From positions 1 through 15,834 of the forward strand of contig JAOTYN010000031.1 in the NCBI GenBank assembly GCA_029861825.1: a stretch of 15,834 bases of DNA, in the 5' to 3' direction. This stretch comes from Cyclobacteriaceae bacterium (lineage in GTDB: Bacteria > Bacteroidota > Bacteroidia > Cytophagales > Cyclobacteriaceae). The translations under genes were made by a program, and so were the position numbers. Below the pieces are notes generated by a model. The model made no database searches. It was not told the origin of the DNA and saw only the letters and a program-made list of their open reading frames with translations. Positions 1-6,978 of this stretch are shown here, one piece after another. The number at the start of each line of letters is the position of its first letter. Position 1 is the first letter of the stretch.

Positions 1-614
1 GACTCAAGGTGGGGTCGCTCATAGCTGGAAGCATTCCCCTGTTTTAAAGCGTCTCGTAATTTCACCGCTTGTGGCAGTTTATAATGAGGCACCATTTTTT
101 TTATCCGTTTTACTACCCAATTGACCAAGGTACTTCTGAAACCACCCAACATATCTCCAATCTCCGTTATGATAACGGTCTTGATGGCAGTCTTGTCCAG
201 TATCTTCTGCAAATTGAAGGCAAAATTGGCCAGTATCACCACGGCAGTAGCTCCGGAATCCTTAAATTGATGCTCCATTTCCCTGGCGGTGTATAGGGGG
301 TTGGTATTCACCACCACCATACCAGCACGTAATACTCCAAACATAACCACCGGATACTGCAGTAAGTTTGGCATTTGTAATGCTACCCGATCGCCTTTTT
401 CCAATCCTGCCACGTTCTGCAGGTATGAGGCGAACTTCGCCGTCAATTCATCTAATTCTCCGAAAGTAATGCGCTTACCCATATTTTCAAAGGCCGGTAA
501 ATCGCGGTATTTTTGGGTGCTCTCTTCGAAAAGTTCAAGGATGGACGGATATAATTCCGGGTCAATTTCGTGTGGTATGCCACCGGGATATTTTTGAAAC
601 CAAGGAAAGTTCAT
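1..614 (-). CDS. fadD: Long-chain fatty acid--CoA ligase, N-terminal part (cut by window edge)
   Basis: Adenylate-forming enzyme that activates long-chain fatty acids to acyl-CoA for beta-oxidation or lipid synthesis, in the cytoplasm or at the inner membrane. Reading the minus strand from the ATG at 614-612 gives 204 codons with no stop up to the window edge. The protein begins MNFPWFQKYPGGIPHEID and contains the AMP-binding family segment YPVVMFGVLRAGMVVVNTNP followed by LYTAREMEHQFKDSGA, both typical of the FadD N-terminal domain. The family is about 550 residues, so roughly the last 350, with the ATP-binding loop and C-terminal lid, lie outside the window. A hairpin terminator at 691-720 separates it from the upstream tRNA-like RNA, so it is probably transcribed from its own start in 615-690, where I could not find a clear promoter box. 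Family assignment is firm; exact chain-length specificity is not visible. Confidence 0.88.
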   Translation of the reverse strand, partial: MNFPWFQKYPGGIPHEIDPELYPSILELFEESTQKYRDLPAFENMGKRITFGELDELTAKFASYLQNVAGLEKGDRVALQMPNLLQYPVVMFGVLRAGMVVVNTNPLYTAREMEHQFKDSGATAVVILANFAFNLQKILDKTAIKTVIITEIGDMLGGFRSTLVNWVVKRIKKMVPHYKLPQAVKLRDALKQGNASSYERPHLE

Positions 615-690
615 ATAAAGATTGGATTAACGGATTAAAAATTAAATGAAAAATAACAAATAATCCTGACTCGTACCTAGTCACTAAAAT

Positions 691-720
691 AAAAAAGGCC
701 GCCCTGAAGCGAACCTTTTT
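691..720 (-). terminator. Intrinsic terminator of the tRNA-like RNA gene
   Basis: On the minus strand AAAAAGG pairs with CCTTTTT, with an inner stem (TTCGC against GCGG with a bulge) and a run of six T at 696-691. It lies 27 nt past the 3' end of the tRNA-like RNA and before fadD, so it should end that RNA. The A run on the other side would let it work in both directions. Confidence 0.7.
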
Positions 721-747
721 CACAAACAACATTAACCCAAAATTTAG

Positions 748-910
748 CTGTAGGAGAAGGATTCGAACCTCCACGAAGTGGTTAGCCATAGCACAAAATG
801 AGTATTGGTGGTCAATCCCAACCTTTCAATTGAAAGGATTATGCTATGTTTATCCCATTATCTCCACCCCCGAGACAGGAGGGCATGTCTGCCAATTTCA
901 TCACCCTACA
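748..910 (-). ncRNA. tRNA-like RNA with giant insertion in the variable region (class II fold, GUC loop)
   Basis: Read 5' to 3' on the minus strand, the 163-nt sequence folds as a tRNA at both ends. The acceptor stem TGTAGGG (910-904) pairs with TCCTACA (755-749) over 7 bp including one G-U, followed by discriminator G (748) and no encoded CCA. T8 and G9 precede a D arm ATG-AAATTGGCAGA-CAT (901-885), which is leucine-tRNA-like. The anticodon arm is CCCTC-CTGTCTC-GGGGG (883-867), reading GUC at 876-874 with U33 present. The T arm is GGAGG-TTCGAAT-CCTTC (772-756). Between the anticodon and T arms lie about 94 nt (866-773) instead of the usual variable arm of about 20 nt or less. The insert has its own structure: CATAGCA (848-842) pairs with TGCTATG (793-787), enclosing the hairpin CCTTTC-AATT-GAAAGG (837-822). 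A -7 box lies at 929-936 and a terminator at 691-720. It could be a functional tRNA with an extreme variable arm, a tRNA-derived regulatory RNA, or a decayed tRNA. The fold is seen directly; the role is unknown. Confidence 0.72.
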
Positions 911-928
911 GTGTGTTATTGAACTATT

Positions 929-936
929 CAAAATTA
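929..936 (-). promoter_or_regulatory. Bacteroidota -7 promoter box for the tRNA-like RNA
   Basis: TAATTTTG on the minus strand matches TAnnTTTG exactly. It would place the start near 923, about a dozen nt before the tRNA-like 5' end at 910, as expected for a stable RNA gene. I see no clear TTG at the -33 position. Confidence 0.5.
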
Positions 937-1046
937 GAGAAAATTTTATTTTACTTAAAAATATTTTAAATTTTTTTGAATAAATTTATATAATTGATAA
1001 TATTAGTTCACTTTTATTAGATAATTACTAACTGAGCTATTTAGGG

Positions 1047-1514
1047 ATGAGTAAAAATTATGAAATTGATAAAATTGATTTAAAGATCTTGGAGTTGCTC
1101 ATGAACGACGCCAAAACCCCCTATACGGAAATAGCGAAAAAGGTCTTTGTTTCCGGTGGTACTGTGCATGTACGCATGCGAAAAATGGAAGAAATGGGCA
1201 TTGTGAAAGGAACCACCTTGAATATGGATTACAGTAAACTGGGCTGGGACCTGACGGCATTTTTAGGGATTTTCCTGGAGCGAAATTCCCTTTACGATGA
1301 GGTCTGTAGTAAATTGCGAGAAGTCCCGGAAGTGGTGAAAATCCACTACACTACTGGCGATTACAGCATCTTTGTTAAGCTACACTGTAAAGACACTAAA
1401 CACCTTCGGGATGTACTACACGATAAGATCCAGAAAATTGATGGCATCAGAAGAACGGAAACTTTCATTTCACTGGAAGAAAGTTTAAATCGCCATATCA
1501 ATCTGGTGGTCTGA
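1047..1514 (+). CDS. Lrp/AsnC family transcriptional regulator
   Basis: Feast/famine-type regulator of 155 residues, the usual family length. Residues 6-60 form the winged helix-turn-helix, with IDLKILELLMNDAKTPYTEIA and a recognition helix around VSGGTVHVRMRKMEEMGI. Residues about 68-145 form the RAM effector-binding and oligomerisation domain (beta-alpha-beta-beta-alpha-beta, with KIHYTTGDYSIFVKLHC). The ATG at 1047 is the only start that keeps the full helix-turn-helix. The gene lies 207 nt upstream of sufB in the same direction and 136 nt from the divergent tRNA-like RNA. By position it is a candidate regulator of the SUF operon, of the RNA, or of itself. Lrp proteins usually sense amino acids, so cysteine or a related amino acid would be a sensible ligand here, but that is inference. 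The effector cannot be read from the sequence. Confidence 0.9.
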   Translation: MSKNYEIDKIDLKILELLMNDAKTPYTEIAKKVFVSGGTVHVRMRKMEEMGIVKGTTLNMDYSKLGWDLTAFLGIFLERNSLYDEVCSKLREVPEVVKIHYTTGDYSIFVKLHCKDTKHLRDVLHDKIQKIDGIRRTETFISLEESLNRHINLVV

Positions 1515-1550
1515 CAATCCGCTTACCAAGTTTTCCTTCAGTCGGGAACT

Positions 1551-1572
1551 TTCACAATCCCTTTGTTGTGAA
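1551..1572. promoter_or_regulatory. Inverted repeat TTCACAA-N8-TTGTGAA after the Lrp gene
   Basis: Perfect 7-bp arms with an 8-nt spacer, 37 nt past the lrp stop. There is no T run after it, so it is a weak candidate for an intrinsic terminator. It may be an RNA-stabilising hairpin or a protein-binding site upstream of the suf promoter. Confidence 0.4.
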
Positions 1573-1589
1573 TAATGCAGAGAATGCCG

Positions 1590-1612
1590 TTATTTAGATT
1601 AAATCTAAATAA
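1590..1612. promoter_or_regulatory. 23-bp palindromic operator candidate upstream of sufB
   Basis: TTATTTAGATT, a single central A, then AATCTAAATAA: both 11-bp arms match perfectly. It ends 26 nt before the -7 box at 1638, so it covers about -62 to -40 of the inferred start, just upstream of the -33 region. The TTAG...CTAA half-sites resemble operators of DtxR-family metal regulators in style; the Lrp protein encoded upstream is the other candidate binder. Which protein binds is inference. Confidence 0.6.
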
Positions 1613-1637
1613 GCTCTGAAAGCTGGGAATAATAATG

Positions 1638-1645
1638 TAATTTTG
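1638..1645 (+). promoter_or_regulatory. Bacteroidota -7 promoter box for the suf operon
   Basis: TAATTTTG fits TAnnTTTG exactly and gives a predicted start near 1652, leaving a leader of about 70 nt before the sufB ATG. The -33 position has only CTG (1616-1618) rather than TTG, which would fit a promoter needing an activator at the palindrome just upstream. Confidence 0.55.
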
Positions 1646-1721
1646 CCTAAACCTTATCGAGCCCTAGAAGTTTAAATTTTGCAGTCGAAATTAAGCTCTA
1701 ACCAAGCCGTAACAGGAAAAT

Positions 1722-3167
1722 ATGAGTAAAGACGATCAAATACTAGAAGAACTTACCAACTCCGAATATAAATACGGTTTTGAAACGGCAATTGACGTAG
1801 ATGCTGCACCTAAGGGTCTGAATGAAGATATTGTACGTTTTATTTCCTCGAAGAAGAACGAACCGCAGTGGATGCTGGAATGGCGCCTCAAAGCTTTCCA
1901 GAAATGGAAGACCATGAAGGAACCTAAGTGGCCCAACGTAACTTATCCGGAAATCGATTATCAGGACATTATTTACTATGCTGCCCCCAAACAGAAGGTA
2001 ACACCTAATAGTTTGGACGAAATTGACCCGGAGCTGCGCCGCACTTTCGAGAAACTAGGCATTTCACTGGAAGAACAAAAACGCCTGACCGGGGTGGCGG
2101 TGGATGCTGTTTTGGATAGTGTATCGGTAGCGACCACCTTCAAAGACAAACTGGCGGAATTGGGCATTATCTTTTGTTCCTTTAGCGAGGCCGTACAGGA
2201 TCATACCGAATTAGTAAAGAAATACATGGGATCGGTAGTTCCTGTGAATGACAACTATTTCTCGGCATTGAATTCGGCAGTATTCTCCGACGGATCATTT
2301 TGCTACATTCCCAAAGGCGTAAGATGCCCGATGGAATTGTCTACCTATTTTCGAATCAATGCCGCGAATACCGGACAGTTTGAAAGGACCCTTATCATTG
2401 CCGATGAAGGATCTTATGTGAGTTATCTGGAAGGATGTACAGCTCCCATGCGCGATGAAAATCAACTGCACGCCGCGGTGGTGGAGATCTATGCTGCCAA
2501 AGATGCGGTAGTAAAATATTCGACTGTACAAAACTGGTATCCCGGCAACAAGGAAGGCATAGGTGGAATCTATAACTTTGTAACGAAAAGAGGTATTTGC
2601 GAGGGAGACAATTCCAAAATATCCTGGACACAGGTAGAGACCGGCTCGGCTATAACCTGGAAGTACCCCAGCTGTATCTTAAAAGGCGACAACTCCGTAG
2701 GAGAATTCTATTCAGTAGCGGTAACCAACAACATGCAGCAAGCCGATACTGGCACTAAAATGATCCACATCGGAAAAAACACCAAGAGCAGAATCGTTTC
2801 CAAAGGAGTATCAGCTGGTAAGAGTCAAAATAGTTATCGGGGACTGGTTCAGGTGCTGCCCAGGGCTACTAATGCCCGGAACTTCTCTCAATGTGACTCT
2901 CTCCTAATGGGCGATACTTGTGGAGCACATACTTTTCCCTACATTGAAACTGCCAACAGTACCGCGCAGATCGAGCATGAAGCCACCACCTCCAAAATAG
3001 GAGAAGATCAAATCTTTTATTGTAATCAAAGAGGAATTGATACGGAAGACGCTGTAGCTCTGATCGTAAACGGGTATTGTAAAGAAGTACTAAACCAACT
3101 TCCTATGGAATTTGCGGTTGAAGCGCAAAAGCTTTTAGCGCTAACCCTTGAAGGAAGCGTGGGATAA
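1722..3167 (+). CDS. sufB: Fe-S cluster assembly scaffold protein SufB
   Basis: Central scaffold of the SufBC2D complex, on which sulfur from SufS/SufE and iron are assembled into [Fe-S] clusters in the cytoplasm. The protein has 481 residues, close to the family's usual 470-495. The N-terminal region has KKNEPQWMLEWRLKAFQKW, then the FCYIPKGVRCPMELSTYFRI and EGCTAP segments, and the C-terminal part has CDSLLMGDTCGAHTFPYIE and QIEHEATTSKIGEDQIFYC. Cys400 in the CGAH motif appears to match the conserved functional cysteine of E. coli SufB. The ATG at 1722 has AGGAAA shortly upstream. It is the first gene of the operon, preceded by a promoter box and palindrome, and is followed after 40 nt by sufC. 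No frameshift or missing segment is visible. Confidence 0.97.
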   Translation: MSKDDQILEELTNSEYKYGFETAIDVDAAPKGLNEDIVRFISSKKNEPQWMLEWRLKAFQKWKTMKEPKWPNVTYPEIDYQDIIYYAAPKQKVTPNSLDEIDPELRRTFEKLGISLEEQKRLTGVAVDAVLDSVSVATTFKDKLAELGIIFCSFSEAVQDHTELVKKYMGSVVPVNDNYFSALNSAVFSDGSFCYIPKGVRCPMELSTYFRINAANTGQFERTLIIADEGSYVSYLEGCTAPMRDENQLHAAVVEIYAAKDAVVKYSTVQNWYPGNKEGIGGIYNFVTKRGICEGDNSKISWTQVETGSAITWKYPSCILKGDNSVGEFYSVAVTNNMQQADTGTKMIHIGKNTKSRIVSKGVSAGKSQNSYRGLVQVLPRATNARNFSQCDSLLMGDTCGAHTFPYIETANSTAQIEHEATTSKIGEDQIFYCNQRGIDTEDAVALIVNGYCKEVLNQLPMEFAVEAQKLLALTLEGSVG

Positions 3168-3207
3168 TCGCTTTCCCAACCACATATCGATAAATCAGAA
3201 TCAAGTA

Positions 3208-3966
3208 ATGTTAAAAGTAGATAACTTAAGAGCATCTGTTGAAGACAAAGAGATCCTCAAAGGAATAAACCTGGAAGTAAAACCCGGAGAGGTGCATGCT
3301 ATCATGGGACCCAATGGTTCCGGAAAAAGCACCTTGGCAGCAGTACTTGCAGGACGAGAATCCTATGAAATAACCGAAGGGTCGGTGACCTTCCTCCGTA
3401 AGGATCTTTTAGAAATGGCTCCTGAAGAGCGGGCCCGGGAAGGGTTGTTCCTGGCTTTCCAGTATCCGGTAGAAATACCCGGCGTGAGCTCCACCAACTT
3501 TCTTAAAACCGCGGTTAACCAGATACGCGAACATCGTGGACAAGAACCCCTGGACGCAGTGTCCTTCTTGAAATTGATCAAGGAGAAGATGAAGCTGGTC
3601 GACATTGACCAAAGCCTGCTAAGCCGTTCCCTCAACGAAGGGTTCTCAGGAGGAGAAAAAAAACGCAACGAAATTTTCCAAATGGCGGTTTTGGAACCAA
3701 AATTGGCGGTACTGGACGAAACAGACTCGGGGCTGGACATCGATGCCCTGAAGATCGTGGCCCATGGTGTTAATTCCCTAAAAAACAATGAAAATGCCGT
3801 GGTGGTGGTAACACACTATCAAAGATTGCTGGATTACATTATACCCGATTATGTTCATGTGCTGTACGACGGGAAGATCGTGAAGTCCGGTACTAAAGAG
3901 CTTGCCCTGGAACTAGAGGAAAAGGGATACGATTGGATCAAAGAGGAAGCAAACATTACCACTTAA
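3208..3966 (+). CDS. sufC: Fe-S cluster assembly ATPase SufC
   Basis: Soluble ABC-type ATPase that drives conformational change in the SufBC2D scaffold; it is not a transporter. With the start at ATG 3208 the protein has 252 residues, the normal family length. Walker A is GPNGSGKST at 34-42, the SufC form of the ABC signature is FSGGEKKR at 146-153, Walker B with the catalytic Glu is LAVLDETDSGLD at 166-177 (Glu171), and the switch histidine is His203. A longer reading begins inside sufB at 3148 but adds 20 residues not found in SufC proteins, so 3208 is preferred. The gene lies 40 nt after sufB and 7 nt before sufD, consistent with one transcript. Confidence 0.97.
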   Translation: MLKVDNLRASVEDKEILKGINLEVKPGEVHAIMGPNGSGKSTLAAVLAGRESYEITEGSVTFLRKDLLEMAPEERAREGLFLAFQYPVEIPGVSSTNFLKTAVNQIREHRGQEPLDAVSFLKLIKEKMKLVDIDQSLLSRSLNEGFSGGEKKRNEIFQMAVLEPKLAVLDETDSGLDIDALKIVAHGVNSLKNNENAVVVVTHYQRLLDYIIPDYVHVLYDGKIVKSGTKELALELEEKGYDWIKEEANITT

Positions 3967-3973
3967 ACCTGAC

Positions 3974-5284
3974 ATGAATACTGAGCAAGAGTTAAGATCC
4001 TATTTTCAGGAAAAATATTCCTCGTTAACTTCAGGTTTAAACGGTGAACAAACTGCTGATTTATCTCAGTTAAGGCATAAGGCCTTGGATTCCTTTAACA
4101 GCCTGGGATTTCCACAGAATAAAAGCGAAGAGTACAAGTATACCCCAATCACCAAAACTTTGTTGAAGTCTTTGAGGACCGATGACCATCAGGTTATGGA
4201 ACCCCAAACGGTTCCTCCTTTCAATGAATATTTGCTGCCAAATCTAAAGGGCCACTTGGTAGTGTTCTGGAATGGGCGTCTGGTGTACTGCACCGACGAT
4301 TTGCCCCAGGGCTTGTCTATTGAACCTATAGACCCACAGGGGAATTCCCTGGCCGAATCAGGCATTGGAACTATTGCAAACTACCAGAAAGACGCCTTCA
4401 CTGCACTTAACACAGCCTTGTTTAACCACGGAGCTTTCATCAAGGTCGCCAAGAGGTCGGTAATTGAAGAACCTGTGGTATTATATCACCTATGGGACGA
4501 TAGGGCAAATTATATGCAAACCAGGCACCTGGTGACGGCTGAAGCAAACAGCCACAGTCAGGTGGTGGAAATATACAAATGCACCTCTGGAACGAAGAAC
4601 ACCTTCCACAATTCGGTAACGGAAGTGACAGTGGGTAAAAACGCACACTTCTCCTATCATAAGGTGCAAACGGAATGCGGAGAAAATATACATGTCGGCA
4701 ATACTCATATCTCTCAAGCCAGCGACAGTACAGTTAAATGCACCACCATTACCACTGAAGGTCGAATGGTGAGAAACAACCTGAATCTAACCGTTGATGG
4801 CAGTAACTGTGAATCCCATATGTACGGACTTTACCTGTTACACGGCACCAACCACGTTGATAACCATACTAGGGTCGATCACCGATTGCCGCACTGCTAT
4901 AGCAATGAACTCTATAAAGGAATAATCAACGATCGCGCAGCCGGAGTATTCAACGGAAAAATCTTTGTGCGACAGGATGCTCAAAAAACCAATGCGTTCC
5001 AATCCAACAAGAATCTGTTGCTTTCGGATCATGCTAGCATGAATACCAAGCCACAATTGGAAATCTGGGCCGATGATGTAAAGTGTTCCCACGGCGCCAC
5101 TACTGGGCAGCTTGATGAGGAGCAACTATTTTACTTGAGGGCCCGGGGTTTGGACAAGCAACAGGCTCGAAGTTTACTTCTATATGCTTTTGCTCAGGAA
5201 ACTCTGGAACAAGTTACTTCTCCAGTGCTTAAGGATTACTTGGATCAAGTCATACAAGCGCGATTAATTGAAGATCATGGGTAA
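3974..5284 (+). CDS. sufD: Fe-S cluster assembly protein SufD
   Basis: SufB paralogue and partner in the SufBC2D scaffold, involved in iron entry and cluster building. The protein has 436 residues (usual range about 420-450). The variable helical N-terminal part includes GFPQNKSEEYKYTPI, which is typical; the beta-helix core follows; and the C-terminal part has LEIWADDVKCSHGATTGQLD followed by LFYLRARGLDKQQARSLL. His373 in the CSHGAT motif matches the conserved histidine known to matter in E. coli SufD. It starts 7 nt after sufC and its last 8 nt overlap the ATG of sufS, suggesting translational coupling. No defect is seen. Confidence 0.96.
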   Translation: MNTEQELRSYFQEKYSSLTSGLNGEQTADLSQLRHKALDSFNSLGFPQNKSEEYKYTPITKTLLKSLRTDDHQVMEPQTVPPFNEYLLPNLKGHLVVFWNGRLVYCTDDLPQGLSIEPIDPQGNSLAESGIGTIANYQKDAFTALNTALFNHGAFIKVAKRSVIEEPVVLYHLWDDRANYMQTRHLVTAEANSHSQVVEIYKCTSGTKNTFHNSVTEVTVGKNAHFSYHKVQTECGENIHVGNTHISQASDSTVKCTTITTEGRMVRNNLNLTVDGSNCESHMYGLYLLHGTNHVDNHTRVDHRLPHCYSNELYKGIINDRAAGVFNGKIFVRQDAQKTNAFQSNKNLLLSDHASMNTKPQLEIWADDVKCSHGATTGQLDEEQLFYLRARGLDKQQARSLLLYAFAQETLEQVTSPVLKDYLDQVIQARLIEDHG

Positions 5285-6530
5285 CCTACATACCACCGGC
5301 ACTAAACAGGCTTTGGACGTTGAAACTATCAGAAGTCAATTTCCAATCTTACATCAGCAGGTTAACAGCCGACCTCTGATCTATTTTGACAACGCGGCCA
5401 GTAATCAAAAACCGGAATTGGTAATTAAAGCGCTCGAGCATTATTATCACTGCGATCACGCCAATATTCACCGGGGAGTGCATACCCTGGCGGAGCGTGC
5501 CACTACGGCCTACGAAGAAACCAGAAAAATTACCGCAGACTTCATAAATGCCCCAGAGGCTGAAGAGGTGATCTTTACCAAAGGAACCACCGAAGGAATA
5601 AACCTGGTCGCCAGCGCTTATGGTAGGGCATTTTTGCAAGAGGGTGACGAGGTCCTGATCTCCAATATGGAGCACCACAGTAATATTGTTCCTTGGCAGT
5701 TATTGTGTGAAGAAAAGGGGCTTATACTCAAAGTACTGCCCTTGAAAGATAATGGTGAAATAAAATGGGAAGTCCTGGATCAGTTGCTAACACCAAAAAC
5801 CAAGATGGTGTCCCTGGTCCATGCCTCTAATACCCTGGGCACCATTAATCCCATAAAAAACGTTATCCGCCAAGCCCATGATCTTGGAGCTCTAGTGATG
5901 ATTGACGGCGCCCAGGCGGCCGCCCATCTGGAGATCGACGTTCAGGACCTGGACTGCGATTTTTATGCATTCTCCTCCCACAAGATGTACGGCCCTACCG
6001 GTGTAGGTGTGCTGTATGGCAAACGACGGCTCTTGGAGAAAATGAAGCCCTACCAGGGAGGTGGGGAAATGATTAAGGAAGTCAGCTTTGAAGGTACAAC
6101 CTTCAGTGACATACCCCATAAGTTTGAAGCCGGAACGCCTAATATTGCCGATGTAGTGGCATTCAAGCAAGCCATAGAGTTTATTGAAGGAATTGGTAAG
6201 TCAAGTATTGCTGCCCATGAAGATCAATTGCTTAAACAAGCTACTGAACAATGGAGTAAGATCCCGGGTTTCAGGGCTGTAGGCACTGCTCAACAAAAAG
6301 TGGCTGTACTCTCATTTGTCATGGAGGGTATTCATCACTTCGATTTAGGAGTTATGCTGGATGCCAAAGGCATCGCTGTAAGGACCGGTCACCATTGCAC
6401 ACAACCCCTGATGGAATGTTATGGGATTGAGGGAACGGTAAGAGCTTCCTTCTCAGCGTACAACACTGAAGAGGAAGTTGATATTATGTCCGGGCACTTG
6501 AAAGATATTACCAACAAGTTAAGATCGTGA
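5277..6530 (+). CDS. sufS: Cysteine desulfurase SufS
   Basis: PLP-dependent group II cysteine desulfurase: it converts L-cysteine to L-alanine and carries a persulfide that is handed to SufE. With ATG 5277 the protein has 417 residues, near the usual 405-415. The PLP lysine is Lys236 in SSHKMYGPTG, and the active-site cysteine is Cys374 in RTGHHCTQP. Upstream, IYFDNAASNQKP and NMEHHSNIVPWQ are typical of the family. An in-frame TTG at 5268 would add three residues, but the ATG at 5277 fits better. The gene overlaps the end of sufD by 8 nt, and its TGA stop shares bases with the GTG start of sufE. Confidence 0.96.
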   Translation: MGNLHTTGTKQALDVETIRSQFPILHQQVNSRPLIYFDNAASNQKPELVIKALEHYYHCDHANIHRGVHTLAERATTAYEETRKITADFINAPEAEEVIFTKGTTEGINLVASAYGRAFLQEGDEVLISNMEHHSNIVPWQLLCEEKGLILKVLPLKDNGEIKWEVLDQLLTPKTKMVSLVHASNTLGTINPIKNVIRQAHDLGALVMIDGAQAAAHLEIDVQDLDCDFYAFSSHKMYGPTGVGVLYGKRRLLEKMKPYQGGGEMIKEVSFEGTTFSDIPHKFEAGTPNIADVVAFKQAIEFIEGIGKSSIAAHEDQLLKQATEQWSKIPGFRAVGTAQQKVAVLSFVMEGIHHFDLGVMLDAKGIAVRTGHHCTQPLMECYGIEGTVRASFSAYNTEEEVDIMSGHLKDITNKLRS

Positions 6531-6976
6531 ACGGCATCAACCATATTCAGGATGAGATCATCGAGGAGTTTTCGATGCTGGAAGGCGATCTGGATATGTC
6601 GGTAGAATATTTGATTGAAATGGGCAAGAAGTTGCCGCATCTGGACGAATCATTGAAGGTAGAAGATAATATCGTGAAAGGGTGTCAAAGCAAAGTATGG
6701 CTGGTGGCAGATTTTAAGGACCATAAAGTGCATTTCGTTGCTGACAGCAATACCATGATCACCAAGGGCCTGGTCAGTATGTTAATGAGGGTGTTTTCCG
6801 GTCAGCCGGCCAGCGATATTTTGAATTGTGACCTGTATTTTATAGAAAAGATCGGCATGAATCGCTTTATCGGGACCCAAAGATCCAACGGATTCGCCGC
6901 CATGATAAAGCAAATGAGATTATATGCACTGGCTTTTCTCTCCAAAGAGAAGGCTGAAAATAAGGAAACATCGTGA
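6527..6976 (+). CDS. sufE: Sulfur acceptor and transfer protein SufE
   Basis: Takes the persulfide sulfur from SufS and delivers it to SufB. The protein has 149 residues, usual for the family. It begins NGINHIQDEIIEEFSMLEG, and the transfer cysteine is Cys53 in VKGCQSKVWL, matching Cys51 of E. coli SufE; the C-terminal part has IGMNRFIGTQRSNGFAAMI, also typical. The start is GTG at 6527, inside a GTGA overlap with the sufS stop codon. The next ATGs lie beyond the conserved first helix, so the GTG start is well supported. The far end repeats the same GTGA arrangement with the next gene. Confidence 0.94.
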   Translation: MNGINHIQDEIIEEFSMLEGDLDMSVEYLIEMGKKLPHLDESLKVEDNIVKGCQSKVWLVADFKDHKVHFVADSNTMITKGLVSMLMRVFSGQPASDILNCDLYFIEKIGMNRFIGTQRSNGFAAMIKQMRLYALAFLSKEKAENKETS

Positions 6977-6978
6977 CC

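Noticed and set aside
562..789. Minus-strand open frame of 75 codons running from the tRNA-like RNA into fadD
   Set aside because: It begins inside the RNA helix (787-793), overlaps the T arm, acceptor stem and terminator, and ends inside fadD; composition is not protein-like. It is also too far into the acceptor end to be a tmRNA-style tag.
748..910. Group I intron or tmRNA explanation for the RNA
   Set aside because: No sequence after the insertion can rebuild the anticodon stem if the loop were split, and the 94-nt insert is shorter than known bacterial group I introns. tmRNA has a characteristic GGGGC acceptor end and no anticodon arm.
911..1046. AT-rich gap between the RNA and lrp as a possible origin or phage site
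   Set aside because: Only low-complexity A/T runs and one -7 box were seen; no direct repeats or DnaA-type boxes were found.
3148..3207. Longer SufC reading starting within sufB
   Set aside because: The added residues are unlike SufC; the start at 3208 gives the standard N terminus.
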